The position numbers and the translations under genes were made by a program. 64,000 nt of DNA from Parolsenella catena (GTDB lineage: Bacteria; Actinomycetota; Coriobacteriia; Coriobacteriales; Atopobiaceae). The notes under the pieces are model-generated. The model saw only the letters and a list, made by a program, of their open reading frames with translations. It was not told the DNA's origin and ran no database searches. Below, piece after piece: positions 58,680 to 64,000 of the stretch. The stretch is taken from contig NZ_AP019367.1 of NCBI RefSeq assembly GCF_003966955.1, positions 1,674,001 to 1,738,000 of the forward strand, read 5' to 3'. The first letter of the stretch is position 1. Every line of letters begins with the position of its first letter.

Positions 58680-58685
58680 ATCATA
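58680..58685 (-). promoter_or_regulatory. prfA: Candidate -10 element of prfA transcript
   Basis: TATGAT on the minus strand. The hexamer 17 bases upstream (CTCGCA) is not a recognisable -35. Confidence 0.3.
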
Positions 58686-58746
58686 GCGCGAGAAGGGAGC
58701 GATGCGAGCCGGAGCCCGGACGGCCCACAAGCTTCCACACATCGCT

Positions 58747-58809
58747 AGCGCTGCAAATCGGTCACTTTAGGACCCCGTAGACCCCAGTTAGTGACCGATT
58801 TGCAGCGCT
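58747..58809. repeat. Perfect 20-bp inverted repeat with 23-bp spacer
   Basis: Arms AGCGCTGCAAATCGGTCACT (58747-58766) and its exact complement (58790-58809). Total 63 bp, intergenic between DUF1385 and prfA. No T-tract. It could be a dispersed REP-type element, a terminator for DUF1385 transcription, or a small structured RNA. Confidence 0.8.
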
Positions 58810-58853
58810 CGCGAGATTTGGGGCGAGACAGGCGGGAAGCGTCCGCCACTTCC

Positions 58854-59945
58854 CTACTCCAACCCGGCCGCGAGCTCGGTGGCGCGTACGCGCTCCATGG
58901 CGGCGATGGCGCACTCGAGCATGCCCTTGTCGGGGACGCGCGTGGTGAGACGCTGCATCTGAAGGCCCGGCCACAGCACGAGGCGCACGAGCCACAGGTT
59001 CGGGTGCGAGCCCGCCCACTTTACCGTGACCTCGTACGACACGCCCGCCACGAGCGGCAGCAGCACAAGCCTGCTCGCGAGCACGAACGCCGCGCGGCCC
59101 ACGCCCGCAAGGCCCAGCGCCTCGGCCCAGCTCGCCACCGGCACGAGCGTGTTCACGAGAATGGCCACGATCATCGTCATGATGAGAAACGCCGTGCCAC
59201 ACCGCACGTGCAGGCGACTGAAGCGCGCCGCGTTGGCCGGCGTGAGCTCAAGGCCATGCTCGAAGCAGTGGATCGTGAGGTGCTCGGCGCCGTGGTAGCC
59301 AAACAGGCGGCGCATGTCCGGCATGAGGCCAATCGCCCAGATGTAGGCCACGAAGATTGCGATGCGCAGCACCGCCTCGACGAGGTTCCATGCAATCGCG
59401 TTGGTGGGCGCATAGTCTCCTACCAGCAGGTTTGCCACCGCCACGGGAATGGCCATGAACAGCGCAATGCCGAGGAGAAGCCCCAGGGCCATGGACAGGC
59501 CAAACGCCACGGGCGACATCGGCTCGGGCGAGGAGGCCGACGCGTCATCGGTGCCCGCAGGCTCGCCGCCATCCTCGGCAACCGCACGCGTCTCCCCCGC
59601 CGCCACCACGGGTGACACGCGCCCAGCGGCGAGCAGGCTCGCATACGTCTCGCCCTCGTCGTCATACGCGTGGTCGCTCGCCACGCACATCGCCTTGTAG
59701 GAGAGCAGCATAGACTCCACGAACGAGACACAGCCCCGCACGATGGGAAGGCGCTGCCAGGCGGGCCGCGAGTCCGGCGCGGGCAGCTCGTGCTCTTCCA
59801 CGTAGATGCGGCCGCTCGGCTCGCGCACTGCGGCGGCCCAGCTGAGCTTTCCTCGCATCATGACGCCCTCGGGAAGAGCCGATCCGCCAATGTGGGTGGC
59901 GAACAGCTCGCCCTCCTCGCCGATGCCGTCATTGCGATGCGCCAC
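58854..59945 (-). CDS. DUF1385 membrane protein (YqhQ-like)
   Basis: About 363 residues, function unknown. GGSALPEGVMMRGKLSWAAAVR near the N-terminus and YHGAEHLTIHCFEHGLELTPANAARFSRLHVRCGTAFL are the family signatures; several membrane helices (LGLLLGIALFMAIPVAVANLL, LRIAIFVAYIWAIGL, VASRLVLLPLVAGVSYEV). A loop of about 50 residues rich in Ala/Glu/Ser separates the first part from the helices. A GTG at 59945 was chosen for the GGGGG upstream; longer in-frame starts are possible. Usually lies between rpmE and prfA, as here. Confidence 0.85.
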   Translation of the reverse strand: MAHRNDGIGEEGELFATHIGGSALPEGVMMRGKLSWAAAVREPSGRIYVEEHELPAPDSRPAWQRLPIVRGCVSFVESMLLSYKAMCVASDHAYDDEGETYASLLAAGRVSPVVAAGETRAVAEDGGEPAGTDDASASSPEPMSPVAFGLSMALGLLLGIALFMAIPVAVANLLVGDYAPTNAIAWNLVEAVLRIAIFVAYIWAIGLMPDMRRLFGYHGAEHLTIHCFEHGLELTPANAARFSRLHVRCGTAFLIMTMIVAILVNTLVPVASWAEALGLAGVGRAAFVLASRLVLLPLVAGVSYEVTVKWAGSHPNLWLVRLVLWPGLQMQRLTTRVPDKGMLECAIAAMERVRATELAAGLE

Positions 59946-60087
59946 GCGTCCCCCTGGTTGCACTCTTGATGCACGCTCGGGCGGCATCTTCCGTATCCTT
60001 ATGGGTACCCTACTACGCATGGGCCGCGGCACAAAGCGCGGCCAGACCGCACGCGCGAACTTCGCGCAGATGCCCACAGGAGGACGC

Positions 60088-60918
60088 ATGCCCAACAAGC
60101 CCGAGCCGCTGTTCATCGACGGCCATTACCACTACACGCTGAGCTCCTATGACCCCGTCGAGGCCACGCTCACCATCCCGCACCTCACAGACGAGGAGGT
60201 GGGCTACGGCATCGCCGGCATCGTGGCCGAGCGCGGCTGGAAGGAAGACGGCCTGCCCACCGACGCCTGGGTTGCCGAGAACGTCGAGGGCCTTGGCACG
60301 CTCGACGAGCTCAAGCAGGCCGTGCGCGAGGAGCTCGAGCAGATCAACGCGCGCTACGTGGAGTCCACGAAGGGCGGGCTGTGCGCCGAGGAGCTGGCCA
60401 AGCGAGTTGAGCAGCGCGTTCCCACGGCCATCGTCGAGCGCGCGCGGGACATCGTGCGCCAGGGCTTCGAGATGCAGGCCGCCCAGAACGGCGTTGCGCT
60501 GGCGCAGCTGCTGGCAGCCTCTGGCATGAGCGAGCACGACTACGAGCACGCCGTTGACGAGGAGGCCCAGGCAATGGCCGAGCAGAACGCCGCGCTCGAC
60601 GCCATCGTGGACGAGTACGCCATCTACGTTGACGAGACGGAGCTCCCCGCCATCCTCGGCCTCTCGCCCAAGGACGCCAAGACGGTGATCGACGACGCTC
60701 GCGAGCACGGGGGCCTCGAGGAGGTCATGGCGTTTGCCCGCCGCCGCCGCGCACTTGAGGCCGTCGTGCGAGATGCCTCGTTCACCGAGGAGCACGAGAC
60801 GGCCGAGCAGGCCGCCCGCCGCGTGGCCGAGATGCGCGCCCAGATGCAGACCGCGATGCCGGGCGATGAAAACGGCGGCGAGGACGAGGGCGACAAGCCG
60901 CACCTCAAGCTCGTCTAG
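60088..60918 (+). CDS. Trigger-factor C-terminal-domain-like protein
   Basis: 276 acidic, helical residues. The middle part (LDELKQAVREELEQINARYVES ... ELAKRVEQRVPTAIVERARDIVRQGFEMQAAQNGVALAQLLAASGMSEHDYEHAVDEEA) resembles the C-terminal chaperone arms of trigger factor. The ribosome-binding and FKBP domains are absent, replaced by a short N-terminal stretch (FIDGHYHYTLSSYDPVEATLTIP). No signal peptide, so cytoplasmic. GGAGG is four bases before the ATG. Divergent from DUF1385, 142 bases apart. A palindromic repeat follows its stop codon. Confidence 0.65.
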   Translation: MPNKPEPLFIDGHYHYTLSSYDPVEATLTIPHLTDEEVGYGIAGIVAERGWKEDGLPTDAWVAENVEGLGTLDELKQAVREELEQINARYVESTKGGLCAEELAKRVEQRVPTAIVERARDIVRQGFEMQAAQNGVALAQLLAASGMSEHDYEHAVDEEAQAMAEQNAALDAIVDEYAIYVDETELPAILGLSPKDAKTVIDDAREHGGLEEVMAFARRRRALEAVVRDASFTEEHETAEQAARRVAEMRAQMQTAMPGDENGGEDEGDKPHLKLV

Positions 60919-60961
60919 ACGCAAGTTGACATAGGCAAGCTGGCGGGGGAACCAGCCCTCA

Positions 60962-60990
60962 TGAGACAAAGGGACTGTCCCCTTGTCTCA
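60962..60990. repeat. Palindromic repeat, solo copy
   Basis: Third copy of the palindrome found at 1934 and 2500 (TGAGACAAAGGGAC / GTCCCCTTGTCTCA), 58 kb away and without a transposase remnant. It lies 43 bases after the trigger-factor-like stop codon and could serve as its terminator. Confidence 0.85.
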
Positions 60991-61001
60991 TTCAAAGAAA
61001 G

Positions 61002-61032
61002 GGGCCCGCGACGCAGGTGACGTCGCGGGCCC
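61002..61032 (-). terminator. Intrinsic terminator of rpmE
   Basis: Perfect stem GGGCCCGCGACG / CGTCGCGGGCCC with a seven-base loop, followed by CTTTCTTT on the minus strand, 21 bases after the rpmE stop codon. Confidence 0.9.
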
Positions 61033-61053
61033 TTCGCTTGCTATGAGCGAGTG

Positions 61054-61491
61054 CTACTCGGCAGCGGCCTCGGTCTCGACGGCCTCGGCGGGAGCCTCGG
61101 TGGCCTCCTCGGCAGGAGCCTCAGCGGCAGCCTTGGCGGCCTCGGCAGCGGCCTTCTTCTCGTACTCGGCGGCACGCTTGGCCTTGGCAGCGGCCTTGGC
61201 CTCGCGCTCGGCCTTCTTGGCGGCGGCGAGCTCGGCAGCCTTGGCCTCACGGGCGGCCTTGGCGGCAGCGGCTTTCTCGAGCTGGGCGGCAGCGGCGCCA
61301 CCGAACTTGTCGGCGAAGCGCTGGACGCGTCCACCGGTGTCGACGAGCTTCTGCTGGCCGGTGTAGAACGGGTGGCACTTGTCGCACAGGTCAACCGTCA
61401 TGGAAGAGACGGTCGAACGGGTGACCCAGGTGTTGCCGCAGCTGCAACGGACGTTGCACTCGACGTAGTCGGGGTGGATACCATTCTTCAT
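61054..61491 (-). CDS. rpmE: 50S ribosomal protein L31 with long Ala/Lys/Glu tail
   Basis: 145 residues. Residues 1-65 are a zinc-type L31: [22 protein letters not shown], then [25 protein letters not shown]. The remaining 80 residues are a low-complexity helical tail ([30 protein letters not shown], then acidic [11 protein letters not shown]), absent from standard L31 of about 70. AAGGAG is seven bases before the ATG. Two similar hairpins lie in the leader. Confidence 0.95.
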   Translation of the reverse strand: MKNGIHPDYVECNVRCSCGNTWVTRSTVSSMTVDLCDKCHPFYTGQQKLVDTGGRVQRFADKFGGAAAAQLEKAAAAKAAREAKAAELAAAKKAEREAKAAAKAKRAAEYEKKAAAEAAKAAAEAPAEEATEAPAEAVETEAAAE

Positions 61492-61514
61492 AGCAGGACT
61501 CCTTCTTGCTTCAT

Positions 61515-61584
61515 GCCTGGTTCCGACCAGGCTTTGGATGCTCCCCGGCGCATGCGTCAGGGATGCTCTGGTTCCGACCAGAGC
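61515..61584 (-). promoter_or_regulatory. rpmE: Paired hairpins in the rpmE leader
   Basis: Two perfect hairpins share one core: GCTCTGGTTCCGACCAGAGC (61565-61584) and GCCTGGTTCCGACCAGGC (61515-61532), 8- and 7-bp stems with the same four-base loop, 50 bases apart, the second ending 23 bases before the ATG. As RNA the loop is CGGA on both. This fits an L31 autoregulatory leader; ribosomal-protein leaders for L31 are known in several phyla. Confidence 0.6.
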
Positions 61585-61698
61585 GAACAAGCTTTTGAAT
61601 GGTAGCATGGTCGAGGTAGCGCTGTCACGAAATTTTTGCCGTTTGCCCCGCTCACGGGGGCAAGTTCACGGCTTCACCATCGAGCATTGGAGTTCGCC

Positions 61699-62481
61699 AT
61701 GTTTCTCGCAATTGACGTCGGCAACAGCCAGACGACGATTGGCCTTATCGAGAACGGCTCGGTGGAGAGGCGCTGGCGGCTCAAGACGGACCGCCTCGAC
61801 ACCTCGGACGAGCTCGACGCCGCACTGCGCTCGTTCCTCGCGCTCGACGGCATAGCGCTCGCGGACGTTCACGCGGCCGCGGTGGCCAGCGTCGTCCCCG
61901 TTCTCACGGACATGTGGCGCAACGCCCTCGCGCACGCCCTGGGTAAGGAGCCCTTCATCGTAAGCGCCGCCGAGGTGCGCGGCATCGAGGTCGCCATGCC
62001 CTACCCGTCCCAGATCGGCGCGGACCGCATCGCCGACGCCGTCGAGGCGCGGGGCACATACGGCTCACCGGCGATCGTCGTCGACTTTGGGACGGCAACG
62101 AACATCGACGTCGTGGACGCACGCGGGCGCTACCGCGGCGGCTGCATCGCCCCAGGGCTCATGCTGTCCGCCTCCGCACTGTTCGAGAAGGCCGCCAAGC
62201 TCGCGAGCATTCCCATCGAGGTTCCGCCCGCGCCCATCGGCGACACGACGGAGCACGCGCTGCAGTCTGGCCTCGTGCTGGGCGTCGCCGCCCAGGCGGA
62301 AGGGCTCGTGGCACGCATAAAGGCGCAGCTTGCTGCCGAGGAGGGCGTCGATGGCATCGACTGCCCCGTCATTGCGACGGGTGGTCTCTCGCGCGTCATC
62401 GGCCAGGCGACGGATGTGTTCACCGCCGTCGACGTGGACCTCACGCTGCGCGGCATCTGGCGCATCTGGCAGGCACGCTAG
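61699..62481 (+). CDS. coaX: Type III pantothenate kinase
   Basis: Phosphorylates pantothenate, first step of CoA synthesis. 260 residues: FLAIDVGNSQTTIGL, YPSQIGADRIADAVEA, VVDFGTATNIDVVD and APGLMLSASALFEKAAKL are type III motifs. The ATG at 61699 has GGAG six bases upstream and gives the standard N-terminus. Convergent with the biotin-ligase-like gene, with only 56 bases between the stops. CoA is the donor for AcpS (10674). Confidence 0.95.
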   Translation: MFLAIDVGNSQTTIGLIENGSVERRWRLKTDRLDTSDELDAALRSFLALDGIALADVHAAAVASVVPVLTDMWRNALAHALGKEPFIVSAAEVRGIEVAMPYPSQIGADRIADAVEARGTYGSPAIVVDFGTATNIDVVDARGRYRGGCIAPGLMLSASALFEKAAKLASIPIEVPPAPIGDTTEHALQSGLVLGVAAQAEGLVARIKAQLAAEEGVDGIDCPVIATGGLSRVIGQATDVFTAVDVDLTLRGIWRIWQAR

Positions 62482-62537
62482 CCAACCCGGCATCGCGCGC
62501 ACCAGCCGGACACGGCAAAGGTGCCGCGCCCCGTCCT

Positions 62538-63179
62538 CTAGCGCAGGCTGGCCTGCTCGGGAGAGACCACGAGCTCACGGCCATCGACCAGACGCACCGT
62601 GGCGCGGCCCCAGACGTCCACGGCCGTGAGCGTTCCGGTCGCGGCAACGCGACCGTTGGGATAGACGACCTCGCACGAGCGCCCCATGAGCGCAAGGGCA
62701 TCGAAGTAGTCCGAGAGCACCGGTGCCACGGGCCCGGCGGCGCCGCGGCCAGCCGAGACGTCTGCCGCCCATGCGTCAACGCGCAAGGCGACCGCCGAGC
62801 AGACGGCATGCGCGAGCTCGCCAGACGCCATGGCGGCGAACGGGGCAAGCTCGACGCCTGCCGAGCAGACCACGAACATGCCGCCCTCGCCCGTACCGGC
62901 GCGGACACCGAGCGTACACGCCACCTGCGTCGCGTGGCCATCCTCATCTGGCACCACGACGTTGCCCGGCCAGGCAAGCGCGAGGTCGTCTCGCAGAGGA
63001 CGCAGCCCCTCAAGGGCACCCAGGGCGCAGACGGGCAGAATCCCCATGTAATGGCTCATGGGCACGGCAGGACGCAGCAGCACGGCAAGACGCAGCGTGC
63101 CGTCCTCAACCGCAATGGCGCGCTCACCCGCAGGCGCCCCGGTGCGGGCGCGCTCGATAAGCTCCTCGGCTACTCCCAT
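62538..63179 (-). CDS. Biotin-ligase-like protein lacking catalytic motifs
   Basis: 213 residues that follow the biotin-protein ligase fold but not its chemistry. LRLAVLLRPAVPMSHYMGILPVCALGALEGLR aligns with the ligase core, and residues 175-213 (GRVAATGTLTAVDVWGRATVRLVDGRELVV) form the C-terminal SH3-like domain. The GRGRRGR adenylate loop is absent; KWPND reads AWPGN (70-73 region), and GRKLAGIL is not recognisable. It is not expected to biotinylate. The start overlaps the folP-folK end by ten bases, with GGGGGAG upstream. birA-coaX neighbourhood is common. Confidence 0.7.
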   Translation of the reverse strand: MGVAEELIERARTGAPAGERAIAVEDGTLRLAVLLRPAVPMSHYMGILPVCALGALEGLRPLRDDLALAWPGNVVVPDEDGHATQVACTLGVRAGTGEGGMFVVCSAGVELAPFAAMASGELAHAVCSAVALRVDAWAADVSAGRGAAGPVAPVLSDYFDALALMGRSCEVVYPNGRVAATGTLTAVDVWGRATVRLVDGRELVVSPEQASLR

Positions 63180-64000
63180 GAGATCTCCCCCAGGTCGGCA
63201 CGGACGAGGCCAACGCGCTGCTCGCGTGGCAGCACCGAGATGCCCGCGTGGGCGAGGAAGCGCTCGGGATCGTGCATGAGGTCCTCCATGGGGACGATCA
63301 CAAAGTCGCGCTCGCCCAGGCGGGGATGCGGCAGGGCCAGCTTGCGACCGGCGTGTGTCTCGCCCTCCATCCACAGCAGGTCGCAGTCGATCGTGCGGGG
63401 ACCATGGCCCTCCTGCCCGGCAGGACGCGTGCGGCCCAGCTTCTTCTCGACGCCCAGCAGCTCGTCGATGAGCACGAGCGGGGCGAGCTCGGTGCGAATC
63501 TCGGCCACGGCGTTGGCGACAGGCATGGCAATGCCGTAGGCGGGGTCCGTCTCGTAGGCGCGGCTCACGCCCGTGACGCACGTGAGCGGGATGGCGTTGA
63601 TGAGAGAGACGGCGCGCCTGAGATAGTCCAGGCGATCACCCACGTTGGAGCCCAGGGCCACGAACGCGCGGCGCGGATCGGGGTGCGCCACGGACCAGTA
63701 GGAGTTGAGGGCCTGCGAGACGCCCGCAACGTCATGGACGCGCAGGATGCGAGTGCCGGCCTCGACGGCGGCAATGCAAACGCCAGCCGTGGCTGCATCG
63801 CGCGCCGGGGCCTCCGTGACGCCCGATACCGCGCCCACGAAGCGCTTGCGCGAGACGGCGCACATCACGGGATAGCCCATAGAGACCATCTTGGCGTTCG
63901 CGCGCTGGATGACCACGTCCTCGTCGGCAAGCTTCCCAAAGCCCGGACCCGGGTCGATGCAGATGCGGTCGCGTGAGACGCCGGCGCGCATGAGCTCGCG
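63170..64000 (-). CDS. folK: Dihydropteroate synthase - HPPK fusion, 5' end off window
   Basis: About 276 residues visible. The first part is the C-terminal half of dihydropteroate synthase (RICIDPGPGFGK, MCAVSRKRFVGAVSG, HDVAGVSQAL). It runs without a stop into 6-hydroxymethyl-7,8-dihydropterin pyrophosphokinase (RRAFVALGSNVGDRLDYLRRAV, GPRTIDCDLLWMEG, LPHPRLGERDFVIVPMEDL). Together they carry out two successive steps of folate synthesis. The frame is open at the right edge, so the N-terminal part of FolP is missing. Confidence 0.93.
   Translation of the reverse strand, partial: RELMRAGVSRDRICIDPGPGFGKLADEDVVIQRANAKMVSMGYPVMCAVSRKRFVGAVSGVTEAPARDAATAGVCIAAVEAGTRILRVHDVAGVSQALNSYWSVAHPDPRRAFVALGSNVGDRLDYLRRAVSLINAIPLTCVTGVSRAYETDPAYGIAMPVANAVAEIRTELAPLVLIDELLGVEKKLGRTRPAGQEGHGPRTIDCDLLWMEGETHAGRKLALPHPRLGERDFVIVPMEDLMHDPERFLAHAGISVLPREQRVGLVRADLGEISWE

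Larger units (their letters stand above)
58512..58853. other. prfA leader and intergenic region
   Basis: 342 bases. From prfA outward: a structured leader (for example TGGCCG / CGGCCA enclosing GACG / CGTC, and GTCGC / GCGAC), a mini-ORF of eight codons (58623-58649), a TATGAT -10 motif (58680-58685), then a 63-bp hairpin-forming inverted repeat (58747-58809) near the DUF1385 stop codon. Confidence 0.5.

Overview
The window is a high-GC chromosomal segment from an actinobacterium, most probably class Coriobacteriia near the Atopobiaceae (Olsenella/Atopobium-like). The basis is gene content and gene style: a TsaB-RimI-TsaD fusion, an alanine-rich L31 tail, a split transketolase, reverse rubrerythrin and DUF3783, together with the look of the 16S rRNA. 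The genus is an inference; no database was searched. Almost every gene is on the minus strand. The only plus-strand genes are lacI, a zinc-ribbon/amidase pair, a trigger-factor-like gene and coaX.

Left third (1-33 kb): nadE (cut by the left edge); a palindrome-bounded element holding a broken REP-type transposase; the t6A fusion tsaB-rimI-tsaD; DUF3783-rubrerythrin-Fur/PerR with a Fur-type box; tsaE-udg-alr-nnrED-acpS-glmS; the L13/S9 operon; a patatin-like hydrolase; tmRNA, acpP, smpB, a TPR gene, RNase R and ftsEX; transaldolase with a divergent LacI regulator; split transketolase; prfB-secA; and a 947-residue STAND/BTAD regulator.

Middle (33-43 kb): a complete rRNA operon (16S-23S-5S, minus strand, no tRNA in the spacer), a phosphohexomutase homologue lacking catalytic residues, galU, a DtxR-type regulator, a small membrane protein and murA.

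Right third (43-64 kb): the ATP synthase operon (atpB-E-F-H-A-G-D-C in transcription order), a small membrane protein in the atpI position, upp, rpiB, glpK, the prmC-tsaC fusion, prfA, DUF1385 and rpmE. This order resembles the rpmE-prfA-prmC-tsaC-rpiB-upp-atp synteny known from Firmicutes. A plus-strand zinc-ribbon/amidase pair interrupts it between prmC-tsaC and prfA and is bracketed by 57-bp direct repeats. The window ends with coaX, a biotin-ligase-like protein without its catalytic motifs, and a folP-folK fusion cut by the right edge.

Taken together this is largely core machinery: translation termination (RF1, RF2, PrmC), ribosome rescue (tmRNA, SmpB, RNase R), t6A tRNA modification (TsaB, TsaC, TsaD, TsaE), energy and cell wall. 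The least ordinary signals are an RF1-like threonine in the RF2 stop-codon motif, a UAG-ended mini-ORF ahead of prfA, the repeat-bracketed insertion, paired hairpins before rpmE, and two conserved-fold proteins with dismantled active sites.
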